A DNA stretch of 64,000 nucleotides from Aestuariibaculum marinum (GTDB lineage Bacteria; Bacteroidota; Bacteroidia; Flavobacteriales; Flavobacteriaceae). Shown one piece after another: positions 52,561-61,385 of the stretch (positions are counted from its first letter, which is position 1; each line of letters opens with the position of its first letter). The notes beneath the pieces are model-generated. The model was given only the letters and a program-made list of their open reading frames with translations, was not told the DNA's origin and did no database searches. A program made the position numbers and the translations under genes. Location of the stretch: assembly GCF_014596975.1 (NCBI RefSeq), contig NZ_JACVXD010000003.1, forward strand, positions 1-64,000. The letters run 5' to 3'.

Positions 52561-53589
52561 ATGAGGATTGGTCTGGTTATAACCGTTAAAAATGAAGCAC
52601 GATTGCTGCGCCAGAATGTCTTGTACCACTTAGGTATAGGTGTTGCCCGTATTTATATTTATTTAGACGGGACTACAGATGGCAGTGAGGCGACCGTAGC
52701 TGATTTACAGCAGGTGGTTGTTGAGCCTTCGGTGACTCCGGAAACTTATCAGGGGCAACATGTTTTGAAAAAGTTTCATGATCAGGCCTCGGAACACCAT
52801 ACCGCAAGACAATGTTTAAATACGTATGATGCTTTGCAAAAGTGCAAGCAGGACGGTATTGACTGGTTGATTTCTTTGGATGCCGATGAGTTGTTTTTAA
52901 CCAATAACATGGGGGCGGAAGCTTTAACGGACTTTTTTAGTCCTTATGTAACAGAGCACTACGATGTGATTCAGTTCTCGGTTTTAGAAGTGGTTAGTAG
53001 AAAACTTTCTTATAACCATGTGATGGCTGAAGAAACGCTATTTAAGCGACAAAAAAACTTTAGTAGTCGGTTAGACAGACTTTATAGAAAAGTGTATAAC
53101 CCTTACACCAAGTCTTGCTTAACAACCTCATACTGGTTGGGGCATACTATGGGCAAGGCGGCCATTAATGTTAATGGGGACGTGATACCTTATAATGTAC
53201 ACCGGTATGTGATGCAAAATGGTAAGCCTCCCAAAATAAAAGTGGCAGGGCATGTGTTGCATTATCACCTGTACGATTTTGAAGATTTTATAAAGAAGTA
53301 TAAAAATTTTAAGAATCGTGCAGATACCTTTTTAAGCGGTAATGCTATTGAGCCTTTAAAAAAACTCTGGATACAATTGGTAAATGATCCTGATTACGAT
53401 ATTGAATATTTAAAGGATTATTACGAGCAGAACATTCATTTTAATACTAAGGCTTTGAGCGCCTTATATAAAACCCGTTTGTTTAATGTTTTAAAGAGAA
53501 GAGAGTCAGCGGTTGTAAACATTACAAAACCGAAAGAGGTCTTGATAAATAGAGAAGGACAAAACTATTTTGATGGGATTAGTGATTAG
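52561..53589 (+). CDS. glycosyltransferase, GT92/GT2-like
   Basis: This 342-residue enzyme has a GT-A core: 'LVITVKNEARLLRQNVLYHL', 'RIYIYLDGTTDGS' and the metal site 'WLISLDADELFL', with the later 'VAGHVLHYHLYDFEDFIKKY' typical of the GT92-like (DUF23) group. It starts three bases after the GT4 gene and is the last gene before the repeat-flanked GIY-YIG insertion. Confidence 0.85.
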   Translation: MRIGLVITVKNEARLLRQNVLYHLGIGVARIYIYLDGTTDGSEATVADLQQVVVEPSVTPETYQGQHVLKKFHDQASEHHTARQCLNTYDALQKCKQDGIDWLISLDADELFLTNNMGAEALTDFFSPYVTEHYDVIQFSVLEVVSRKLSYNHVMAEETLFKRQKNFSSRLDRLYRKVYNPYTKSCLTTSYWLGHTMGKAAINVNGDVIPYNVHRYVMQNGKPPKIKVAGHVLHYHLYDFEDFIKKYKNFKNRADTFLSGNAIEPLKKLWIQLVNDPDYDIEYLKDYYEQNIHFNTKALSALYKTRLFNVLKRRESAVVNITKPKEVLINREGQNYFDGISD

Positions 53590-53639
53590 AACAGATTTAT
53601 TCAGGATTTTTAAAATTATAAAGAATTTGGTGGATCTGA

Positions 53640-53790
53640 TGAGTCTTCGACCCTTCGATAGACTCAGGACAGGCGATGCTCAGGTCTTCGACCCTTCGAT
53701 GAACTCAGGACAGACTTAGCTCAGACTGACCATGTTTTTTTATAGAAAATATGTGTTTTGTCACACTGAGTTTGTCGAAGTGTTAAGTAA
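53640..53790. repeat. REP-like module left of the GIY-YIG gene
   Basis: The spacer after the GT92-like gene carries two tandem segments of the form GTCTTCGACCCTTCGATnnAC...CTCAGGACAG. The second (53684-53770) runs on through GCTCAGACTGACCATG to TCACACTGAG. That 87-base stretch recurs downstream of the nuclease gene as a direct repeat at 54117-54201. Confidence 0.8.
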
Positions 53791-53807
53791 TAAAGTTTAG
53801 TAATAGC

Positions 53808-54113
53808 ATGATATCGTATTTTGTTTACATTCTAAAGTGTAGAGACGATTCATTTTACACAGGAATAACGAACAGTTTAGAGCGCCGCCTTTTTGAACAT
53901 CAATCAGGAAAAAATATAGAGGCTTACACTTATACGCGACGACCTGTTACACTAGTTTGGTTCGAAAAATTTACAACTCCTGACGAGGCTATAAAAATAG
54001 AAAAGCAAATAAAGGGTTGGAGCAGAAGGAAGAAACAGGCATTAATTGATAAGGAATGGGACAAACTTGTTCAATATTCTAAAAATTATACACAATTTGG
54101 TAAGGGAGATTGA
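53808..54113 (+). CDS. GIY-YIG domain protein
   Basis: This 101-residue single-domain protein of the UvrC/Intron-homing endonuclease superfamily has YFVYILKC and FYTGIT forming the GIY-YIG pair (residues about 4-21). Arg and His follow in 'LERRLFEH', and Glu in 'EAIKIEKQIKGW' near the C-terminus is the expected metal ligand. Bacteroidota carry many such small nucleases, whose role is unknown. It interrupts the polysaccharide gene train and is bracketed by direct repeats, so it may be a mobile or repeat-linked gene. Confidence 0.9.
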   Translation: MISYFVYILKCRDDSFYTGITNSLERRLFEHQSGKNIEAYTYTRRPVTLVWFEKFTTPDEAIKIEKQIKGWSRRKKQALIDKEWDKLVQYSKNYTQFGKGD

Positions 54114-54455
54114 TTGGTCTTCGACCCTTCGATGAACTCAGGACAGGCGATGCTCAGACTGACAATATTTATATGTGAAATTCATGTTTTTTCACACTGA
54201 GCGCGGCCTGTCCTGAGCTAAGCCGAAGGATCGAAGGGTCACACCCAACTGTCATTCCGCACCTGATGCGGAATCCATTTATCTAAGCGCGATAACCGAC
54301 AACAGATGACTAAGGTCTCACGTTTCAAGTCTCAATTTTATCCTAATCTGTTACCAGTCATCATCAGGGTATTCAAAATCGGGCTTCGACTCTGCTAAGC
54401 CGGACATTTTACTTAAAAAACCAATGATAATAAGTCATGACTATGGGCTTATAAA
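54114..54455. other. spacer with repeat copy and degenerate sequence
   Basis: The 342-base gap starts with the right-hand direct repeat (54117-54201) and continues into a related inverted segment (CGGCCTGTCCTGAGCTAAGC...GATCGAAGGGTC). A further short palindrome TCATTCCGCACCTGATGCGGAATCC follows at 54253-54277. The rest, to 54455, shows no ORF, RNA or promoter that I can identify. Confidence 0.7.
54117..54201. repeat. direct repeat right of the GIY-YIG gene
   Basis: This 85-base segment starts GTCTTCGACCCTTCGATGAA and ends TTTTCACACTGAG. It parallels 53684-53770 in order and orientation with few differences apart from its AT-rich interior. Confidence 0.8.
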
Positions 54456-55892
54456 ATGAAAATTAAGTATCTTCGAACCTGCATGAATCATATACAAACG
54501 CCAATCATTCCCATAACGCAACAATTTGCCAGGCGCAAGGGTGTTTCTCATGACATCCATAAAGAAGCCCTGTGTGTGTATGTCGCGTTGGGATTTTTTT
54601 TAGGAGAGGATGCATTTTACAAAGACGAGTGTGTATTGCAACCAGGGAAACAGTATACTTTAGATGAAAACAACCATATTTTAAAGGAGGATACTTATTT
54701 TAATTGGCATTATAGTCCCCGATCGATATCCTTAAAAAGCGCATTAGAGGAGTATACCGATTTGTTTGAAGATATAATAAAAACACAATCGTTGAAAGCA
54801 CCAGTTATTTTGCCATTATCTGGTGGATTAGATAGTCGCACTCAAGCTGTAGCCTTGTCTCATTTAAAAGCCGATGTTACCAGTTATTCTTATAGTTTTA
54901 CAAATGGCTTTAACGAACATAACATAGCGGAAGATATAGCAAAAGTATGTGGGTTTCGTTTTCAGGCATTTAAAATTCCGGAAGGCTATTTATGGAAAAA
55001 TATAAATGAACTGTCACGAATTAATAATTGTTATACGAATTTTACACCGCCCAGACAGATGGCTGTTTTATCTCAATTAAAGCAGATGCAGGGCGAATTT
55101 AGTCTGGGGCATTGGGGAGACGTATTATTTGATAGCGGCATTAAACAAAACGAGGCGTCTTTATCTGTTCTAGACATTGTTTATAAAAAAATCGTTAAGC
55201 CTAGCGGATTGGTGCTCGCTAAACTATTATGGAAACAATGGGGATTGCATGGTGATTTTGAAGCCTATTTAAAAGCCCGACTAAAGGTGTTATTAAACGG
55301 TATTGATATTGATAATACAAGTGCCAAAATAAGAGCGTTTAAATCGCTATACTGGGCACCACGCTGGACCAGCGTTAACTTATCGGTGTTTCAGGAGGTA
55401 CATCCGGTAAACTTACCCTATTACGACGACCGTATGTGTCGTTTTATTTGTGAATTACCGGAGAAACATCTGGCCAATAGACAATTACAGATAGCATATA
55501 TTAAGCAACGGAATCCTGAGTTGGCAAAAGTTATGTGGCAGGCACAAAAACCTTTTAATTTGTGTAATTATCAAAATAATACGGCACCTAGAAATTTACC
55601 GTATCGAATAACAAATAAAATGAAACGAACTTTAGGCGAGGTGATGGGACGTAAATTTATACAACGTAACTGGGAGTTACAGTTTTTGGGAAAAACGAAT
55701 GATGAAGCTTTAAGGGAGTATGTGTTTGATGAGGGGTTTTTAGAGTTTGTAGGACCAGATACCGTACAACAGATTTATAGTAGCTTTAAAAGTAAAGCGT
55801 CGGTTACTTATGCGCACCCTTTAGATATGCTTTTAGTGTTAAGTGTTTGGCGAAAAGGAGAATTGAACGAAATGTTGAAAGAAGATTTATGA
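54456..55892 (+). CDS. asparagine-synthase-like protein lacking the glutaminase active site
   Basis: This 478-residue protein of the AsnB family has an intact ATP-pyrophosphatase loop SGGLDS at 122-127 and 'YYDDRMCRFICELPEKHL' near 330, so it should form an acyl-adenylate. The first 110 residues keep only the end of the glutamine-amidotransferase domain ('ALGFFLGEDAFYKDECVLQPG'). The N-terminal Cys2 of true AsnB is absent, and an alternative ATG at residue 10 would not restore it. It may use ammonia or another amine and modify a sugar carboxylate of the polymer; that role is inferred from the locus only. Confidence 0.82.
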   Translation: MKIKYLRTCMNHIQTPIIPITQQFARRKGVSHDIHKEALCVYVALGFFLGEDAFYKDECVLQPGKQYTLDENNHILKEDTYFNWHYSPRSISLKSALEEYTDLFEDIIKTQSLKAPVILPLSGGLDSRTQAVALSHLKADVTSYSYSFTNGFNEHNIAEDIAKVCGFRFQAFKIPEGYLWKNINELSRINNCYTNFTPPRQMAVLSQLKQMQGEFSLGHWGDVLFDSGIKQNEASLSVLDIVYKKIVKPSGLVLAKLLWKQWGLHGDFEAYLKARLKVLLNGIDIDNTSAKIRAFKSLYWAPRWTSVNLSVFQEVHPVNLPYYDDRMCRFICELPEKHLANRQLQIAYIKQRNPELAKVMWQAQKPFNLCNYQNNTAPRNLPYRITNKMKRTLGEVMGRKFIQRNWELQFLGKTNDEALREYVFDEGFLEFVGPDTVQQIYSSFKSKASVTYAHPLDMLLVLSVWRKGELNEMLKEDL

Positions 55893-55911
55893 AATAGTTT
55901 TGGAGAGTAAT

Positions 55912-56982
55912 ATGCAAAAAAAAATACGGATTCTTTTTACCATACCAAATTTTAAAACGGCAGGGAGTCAGTATGTTTTATTATCGTTACTGAAGGTTTT
56001 AGATGACGCCTGTTTTGAATGGTTTGTTGCGGTAGAAAAGTTTCCGGATGAAAGACCTGAAGCGATTCCTGAATCGCAATTTATTCATGTGCCAAGACAA
56101 GGGCATTTGTTAAAAGATGTTCGATTGTTTTCTAAGATATTACATAAAAATAAAATCGATTTGGTGCACTCCTGGGATTATAAGTCCGAATTTGTTGAGG
56201 TTCTGGGTGCCAGGTTTGCTAGAGTACCTTATTTGTATACTAAGAAGAATAATGCCTGGTCTAAACGGTGGTGGTTAAAAAGTGTTTTGAGTCACCATAT
56301 TGCTTACGATAACCCCGATATGAAAATCAAGTTTTTTAATGATAAGGTATTAAAGTCTAAGGTGAGTTTTATTCCCCACGGTATAGATACTTCGGTATTT
56401 AAACCTTTAAAAAGCAGAGGTGAAAAGGAACGGTTTAGTATGTGTTGTGTGGGGAATATAAATCCAAATAAAAACCAATTGTTTTTGATACGTAGTTTAT
56501 TGCATTTACCCGAAAACGTAGATCTTTATTTGTATGGACGTGCTGAAATGCAGTATTTGTCGTTATTGCAAGATGAGGTTAATATATACAAGTTACAAAA
56601 CCGTGTATATTTTAAGGGGTTCGTTGATAATATAACCTTGCCAAAAGTGTTTCATAAGCACGATTTGTTTGTGTTGGCGTCTCATCAAGAAGGGCTGCCT
56701 GTATCTGTCCTTGAAGCATTGGCGTGTGGTTTGCCTGTATTGTGCTCAGATTCGGGAGGGGGTTCGCGTTATATATTTAAAGAAGAAAAGGGCGGAAAGG
56801 TGTTTGATAACAAGAATATGAGTGATTTTGTGAATGATGTTATGGCTTTTATAAATGATACTAATTATTATAGAGAGCAAGAGCAGGCTGCCGTTGAGAA
56901 TGTTCAAGGTTTTACGGTGGAACATGAGGGCAAATTATATAGCCAACTATATGAAAAATTAATTAACTATGGTCTACAATAA
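55912..56982 (+). CDS. family 4 glycosyltransferase
   Basis: This 356-residue GT-B enzyme has 'ILFTIPNFKTAGSQYVLLSL' at the N-terminus, 'CCVGNINPNKNQLFLI' at the start of the donor domain and the GT4 motif 'SHQEGLPVSVLEALACGLPV'. I set the start at the ATG at 55912, 20 bases past the previous stop; a TTG four codons earlier is possible, but GGAG would then lie within the coding part. It overlaps the sulfotransferase gene after it by 14 bases. Confidence 0.9.
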   Translation: MQKKIRILFTIPNFKTAGSQYVLLSLLKVLDDACFEWFVAVEKFPDERPEAIPESQFIHVPRQGHLLKDVRLFSKILHKNKIDLVHSWDYKSEFVEVLGARFARVPYLYTKKNNAWSKRWWLKSVLSHHIAYDNPDMKIKFFNDKVLKSKVSFIPHGIDTSVFKPLKSRGEKERFSMCCVGNINPNKNQLFLIRSLLHLPENVDLYLYGRAEMQYLSLLQDEVNIYKLQNRVYFKGFVDNITLPKVFHKHDLFVLASHQEGLPVSVLEALACGLPVLCSDSGGGSRYIFKEEKGGKVFDNKNMSDFVNDVMAFINDTNYYREQEQAAVENVQGFTVEHEGKLYSQLYEKLINYGLQ

Positions 56983-57811
56983 GCATCTGGTTATTTTGGG
57001 ATCGGCACGAAGTGGTACCAGTTGGTTAACCGAATTGATAGCCAGACAATACCGTTACCGTTTACTATTTGAGCCCGAGCACGAGTTTAATACAGAGGAA
57101 GGTAAGCTAATTTGTGATCGCTTTGTGACGGAAGCTAATCAACAGCCTGAAATTAAAAGGTATTTAACACGTGTGTTTAGAAATCGTATTGATAACGATT
57201 GGATGGCACAACATAGTAATCGAAACTGGAAACGACATTTATGGCCATTCATACCTAAGAAGTTCATTATAAAATTTGTGAGGTGTAATTTATTGGCAGA
57301 CTATTTTAATACTACCGTTTCAATACCTACAATATTTATTATTAGAAATCCTTATGATGTTTTAGCCTCTCAAATGCGCGTTAAATTTCCATGGTTGTAT
57401 GATTTGAGTTATTTTAAATCTCAGGATACCCTTTGTGATTTAATTTTAAATGAATTTGGATTAGATATCAGATTACTTAATGGATTAACCGAATTGGAAA
57501 CCTTGTGTGTTAGATGGTGTATAGAAAACTCCATACCTTTTTTAGGTGTGAAAACAGCTCCGTTGGATATTTATAAGTATGAAGATATTGTAAATGATAT
57601 TACTTTATTTAAAGCCATTTGTGAAACTTATGGTATGACTCCGGTTAATCATATTGAAGCTATTTACCGTGTGCCATCAAGTAAAACCCATCCTAAAAGT
57701 CATGTTATTAGCGGAAAAATGAAAGCGGACCCGTTTTTAAAAGACGATTATGCGGTTATTAATAAATATTTAGATATTTTTAAAATTCACCATTATCATA
57801 GAGTACATTAG
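56969..57811 (+). CDS. sulfotransferase domain protein
   Basis: This 280-residue PAPS-dependent enzyme has the loop 'LVILGSARSGTSWLTELIAR' (GSARSGTSW at 11-19) and the 3'-phosphate site 'FIIRNPYDVLASQMRV' (RNPYDVLASQ at 126-135). The middle region 'FEPEHEFNTEEG' is characteristic of the Sulfotransfer_1/3 group. It is the fourth sulfotransferase of the locus and the only one in the right-hand gene train. The start overlaps the preceding gene by 14 bases. Confidence 0.88.
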   Translation: MVYNKHLVILGSARSGTSWLTELIARQYRYRLLFEPEHEFNTEEGKLICDRFVTEANQQPEIKRYLTRVFRNRIDNDWMAQHSNRNWKRHLWPFIPKKFIIKFVRCNLLADYFNTTVSIPTIFIIRNPYDVLASQMRVKFPWLYDLSYFKSQDTLCDLILNEFGLDIRLLNGLTELETLCVRWCIENSIPFLGVKTAPLDIYKYEDIVNDITLFKAICETYGMTPVNHIEAIYRVPSSKTHPKSHVISGKMKADPFLKDDYAVINKYLDIFKIHHYHRVH

Positions 57812-57814
57812 TTT

Positions 57815-58987
57815 ATGCACATAGCCTTAATACTGCCTAACCCTCCTGGTTATTCTGAAACTTTTTTTAAGTCGAAAATAAGAGGCTTACAAACGAGTGG
57901 TCATGAAGTTATTTTAGTAACAGGAGCAAATACTGAGACATTTGGCGATTGTAAGCATAAAAGACACCCAAAGGTGTATACATCGGTTTGGAGACAGAGT
58001 GCCGCATTTATAATAGTGGGATTGAGTTTATTGCCACATCTAGCGAAGGTTTTTAGATATATACGTTTGGAACGTAAGAATAAAACAACTTTGAAACGTA
58101 TTGTTGAAAAGGTGTATATCAACGCCACCTTGTTAAAACTTAAAGTAAACTGGCTTCATTTTGGTTTTGCCACCATGGCTATAGAACGGGAATTGGTTGC
58201 TGAAGCCATAAAAGCAAAAATGGGCGTGAGTTTTAGAGGCTATGATATTAATGTGTATCCGTTAAAAAATAAAGAAGTTTATAAGCTATTGTGGGAGCAG
58301 GTCGATAAAGTACACAGTATTTCTAACGATTTGTTAGATCGTGCCTATGCCCTGGGTTTGCCCAAGGATAAAACCTTTAGAATTATAACGCCAGCTATAA
58401 AAACAGAAGCTCTTCCTGTTAAGACTAATAACGCAATTAATAAACCTATTAAGATTGTTACCATTGCCCGGCTACATTATATAAAGGGAATTGATATTTT
58501 GTTGGAAACGGCTGCTAAATTAAGAGATAAGCAATTGGATTTTATTTGGGAAGTTATAGGAAGCGGAGATCAAAAAGCGGAAGAGCGTTATTTATATCAG
58601 CGTTATAGATTAGGGTTGGAAGCTCATGTAACGTTTTCCGGAAAATTAAGTCATAAAAAGACTCTTGAAGCTTTACAATCGGCTGAATTATATGTGCAAA
58701 CCAGCTTAATTGAAGGGTTTTGTAATGCTGTTTTGGAGGCACAAGGTTTAGGGAAATTAACTCTAGCATTTGATAGTGGAGGCCTAAGAGAAAATATATT
58801 AGATGGAGAGACAGGGTTTTTAGCTCCAATATGCGATGCAAAGGTGATGGCAAATACTATAGAAAGAGTTTTAGGTTTATCAAATAAGGAAAAACAAAAT
58901 ATTCAGAAACAGGCTGGGTCACGTGTTAAAACTCATTTTAGTTTAGAACAACAGCAGCAAGCGTTTGTTGAATTTTATACCACGTAG
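57815..58987 (+). CDS. family 4 glycosyltransferase
   Basis: This 390-residue GT-B enzyme has 'IVTIARLHYIKGIDILLE' and 'TSLIEGFCNAVLEAQGLGKL' in the donor domain and 'GFATMAIERELVAEAIKAKM' in the acceptor domain. The start ATG at 57815 is three bases after the preceding stop, and the next gene's ATG lies five bases past its TAG. The family member is complete; the sugar is unknown. Confidence 0.9.
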   Translation: MHIALILPNPPGYSETFFKSKIRGLQTSGHEVILVTGANTETFGDCKHKRHPKVYTSVWRQSAAFIIVGLSLLPHLAKVFRYIRLERKNKTTLKRIVEKVYINATLLKLKVNWLHFGFATMAIERELVAEAIKAKMGVSFRGYDINVYPLKNKEVYKLLWEQVDKVHSISNDLLDRAYALGLPKDKTFRIITPAIKTEALPVKTNNAINKPIKIVTIARLHYIKGIDILLETAAKLRDKQLDFIWEVIGSGDQKAEERYLYQRYRLGLEAHVTFSGKLSHKKTLEALQSAELYVQTSLIEGFCNAVLEAQGLGKLTLAFDSGGLRENILDGETGFLAPICDAKVMANTIERVLGLSNKEKQNIQKQAGSRVKTHFSLEQQQQAFVEFYTT

Positions 58988-58991
58988 GTTT

Positions 58992-60056
58992 ATGACTATT
59001 TATTACCCTAAGTCACATTACGATAAAAATCACCGGTCGGAGGTATTTCCTTTATTGAAGCCTTTTGTTAAGGGAAATGACTTTACTGATGCCCAGCGTG
59101 TTGCTATGTATGGGGTTTCTGATCAGGATTTTACGATTGTCGATGATATTCAGGAGGCGGAAGTTTGTATCTTACCAATGTCCTGGAATTATTATCTAAG
59201 CACAAAACAACTTCCAGTAGCTCTTGAGTTTATAGAACAGGCTAAAGTAGTTGGTAAAAAAGTCTGGTCGTTTATATCGGGTGACCATGGGGTAAAACAT
59301 CCGGAGGATGACCATGTTGTCGTGTTTCGTTTGGGGGGGTATCAGTCAAAACACAGAAGCAATCATAAAGGCATGCCGGTGTTTATTGGGGATTACCTTT
59401 TAAAAAATAACCTTTTAGATAATTATTTACCTAAAACATATTCAGAACAACCTTTGGTGGGGTTTTGTGGACAGGCTAATGGCTCTAAAATACAGGCTGG
59501 TTTGGATGTGATAAAGAAAGGCTGCTTTAATTTGAAAAGTTTAACGGGGTTAAGTTTTTACGAACCAGAGACTTTAGTACCGACCTCACATTTACGAGCT
59601 CAATTATTACAACGGTTAGCACATTCTGAGGCGATCGCCGATCAATTCATTTTAAGAGCACAGTATCGTGCAGGAGTGACTCATGGAAAGGATAGACACC
59701 AAACCACCCTGGAGTTTTATAACAATATACTGGAGTCTCAGTATGTGTTGTGTGTTCGTGGAGGTGGTAATTTTTCGGTACGTTTTTATGAAACTTTAAT
59801 GATGGGACGTATTCCAGTTTATATCCATACCGATGGCTTTTTGCCTTTAAATGATACGATTGACTGGAAACATCATGTGGTATGGATTGAACCAGACGAG
59901 CAGCATAAAATTGCTGAAAAAGTACTATCTTTTCACAGTCAATTAACAGCGGAAAGCTTAAAAGTATTAAGTGAAAGTAATAGAAAGCTATGGGAAGATA
60001 AGTTGAGGATGAAAGGTTTCTTTTTAACAGTTTCCGGCATTATTCAAAATAATTAA
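58992..60056 (+). CDS. exostosin (GT47)-like glycosyltransferase
   Basis: This 354-residue protein shows the exostosin signature in its C-terminal half: 'YVLCVRGGGNFSVRFYETL', 'MGRIPVYIHTDGFLPL' and the preceding 'LVGFCGQANGSK'. Eukaryotic relatives polymerise heparan sulfate and plant xyloglucan backbones; bacterial ones occur in surface-polysaccharide loci. It starts at the ATG five bases after the GT4 stop, because the longer frame begins at a TTG inside that gene. The GT2 gene that follows starts immediately at its stop codon. Confidence 0.85.
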   Translation: MTIYYPKSHYDKNHRSEVFPLLKPFVKGNDFTDAQRVAMYGVSDQDFTIVDDIQEAEVCILPMSWNYYLSTKQLPVALEFIEQAKVVGKKVWSFISGDHGVKHPEDDHVVVFRLGGYQSKHRSNHKGMPVFIGDYLLKNNLLDNYLPKTYSEQPLVGFCGQANGSKIQAGLDVIKKGCFNLKSLTGLSFYEPETLVPTSHLRAQLLQRLAHSEAIADQFILRAQYRAGVTHGKDRHQTTLEFYNNILESQYVLCVRGGGNFSVRFYETLMMGRIPVYIHTDGFLPLNDTIDWKHHVVWIEPDEQHKIAEKVLSFHSQLTAESLKVLSESNRKLWEDKLRMKGFFLTVSGIIQNN

Positions 60057-61385
60057 ATGATATTTCATTTTATAAAGTATATAAAACCCATCTGGTATTT
60101 TAATTTAAAACCAGAAACAGATTATGCTTATTTCCCTACAATAGATTTATTAAATAAAGATAATGTATCGTTAAGTGTAGATTCTAATTTTATTAGCCAT
60201 GAAGGCAAAAAGCGAGAACTTGCCTGGAGAGCTTTTCAAATGGGTTATATTAAAACATCGGGCGAAAAGGGCGTTGATATATGGCATAAGGCAGATATAC
60301 CCATAGAGGACGAATATTGTTTTCTTAGAAAGTATTATCACAAAGCATGGGTTTTTTATGTTCTGTTTGTAAGAGTGTTATTAATTAATAATCCTTTTAA
60401 AGAGCTAATGGCGTTTATAAAAACGAAACACGTTAGGCGATTAGATATTTATAAGGAGCATATAAGGCATGATACGTATAATAGTTTTAGCAGCGATTTA
60501 ATAATTAAAAAACCATTGGTATCTATCGTTATACCAACCCTAAACCGTTATGAGTATTTAAAAGATGTTTTTGCAGATCTGGAAGCACAAACTTATAAGC
60601 ATTTTGAAGTTATTGTAGTGGATCAAACTGATGACTTTAAAGAAGCTTTTTATTCAGGATGGGGTTTCGATTTGAAGTACTGGTTTCAAGAAGAAAAAGC
60701 GTTGTGGAGAGCCAGAAATGAAGCTATAGCGTCTGCAAAAGGAGAATATATACTTTTATACGATGACGATTCGAGAGTTGAATTTGATTGGATAGAGGCG
60801 CATTTAAAAACACTTGATTTTTTTAAGGCAGATTTATCAAGCGGAGTTTCGTTAAGTGTTGTGGGAGCAGAAATACCTAAGCATTATAAGTATTTTCGTT
60901 GGAGTGATCAATTGGATACAGGAAATGTTATGCTTAAAAAATCTATATTTAAAAAGGTAGGTTTATTTGATAGACAGTTTGAAGGACAGCGCATGGGTGA
61001 TGGTGAATTTGGATTACGATGTTATCTGTCGGGATTTAAAAACATTTCGAATCCGAGGGCTAAACGCCTTCATTTAAAAGCATCACAAGGTGGTTTAAGG
61101 CAAATGGGAAGTTGGGATGGTTGGCGCCCTAAAAAACTTTTTGGTCCAAGGCCAGTACCAAGTGTGTTATATTTTTCCAGAAAATATTTCGGAAAAACCA
61201 ACACACTTTATTATATATATCAAAGTGTAATGCCTTCTTTAGTTTCTTACAGATTTAAAAAAAGTAGAGTGCTAAAGCTAATTTCATTTTGCTTAATTCC
61301 TTTGTTTCTGCCTTTTGTTTTAGTTCAGATTTTAATATCATGGAGGTTATCTACCCATAAAATTAATAATGGCATATGGTGGTAA
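60057..61385 (+). CDS. glycosyltransferase with N-terminal extension and C-terminal span
   Basis: This 442-residue protein starts with about 155 residues of unrecognised sequence. A GT2 core then begins with 'PLVSIVIPTLNRYEYLKDVF' and contains 'VIVVDQTDD' and the metal motif 'YILLYDDDSRV'. Near the C-terminus 'ISFCLIPLFLPFVLVQILIS' is a single membrane span, so the catalytic domain is probably tethered to the inner face of the membrane. The ATG abuts the exostosin-like stop, and the GNAT gene after it overlaps by ten bases. Confidence 0.85.
   Translation: MIFHFIKYIKPIWYFNLKPETDYAYFPTIDLLNKDNVSLSVDSNFISHEGKKRELAWRAFQMGYIKTSGEKGVDIWHKADIPIEDEYCFLRKYYHKAWVFYVLFVRVLLINNPFKELMAFIKTKHVRRLDIYKEHIRHDTYNSFSSDLIIKKPLVSIVIPTLNRYEYLKDVFADLEAQTYKHFEVIVVDQTDDFKEAFYSGWGFDLKYWFQEEKALWRARNEAIASAKGEYILLYDDDSRVEFDWIEAHLKTLDFFKADLSSGVSLSVVGAEIPKHYKYFRWSDQLDTGNVMLKKSIFKKVGLFDRQFEGQRMGDGEFGLRCYLSGFKNISNPRAKRLHLKASQGGLRQMGSWDGWRPKKLFGPRPVPSVLYFSRKYFGKTNTLYYIYQSVMPSLVSYRFKKSRVLKLISFCLIPLFLPFVLVQILISWRLSTHKINNGIWW

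Noticed and set aside
58554..58853. 99-residue minus-strand open frame inside a glycosyltransferase gene
   Set aside because: It is fully contained in the well-supported GT4 gene on the other strand and has no promoter or family match.
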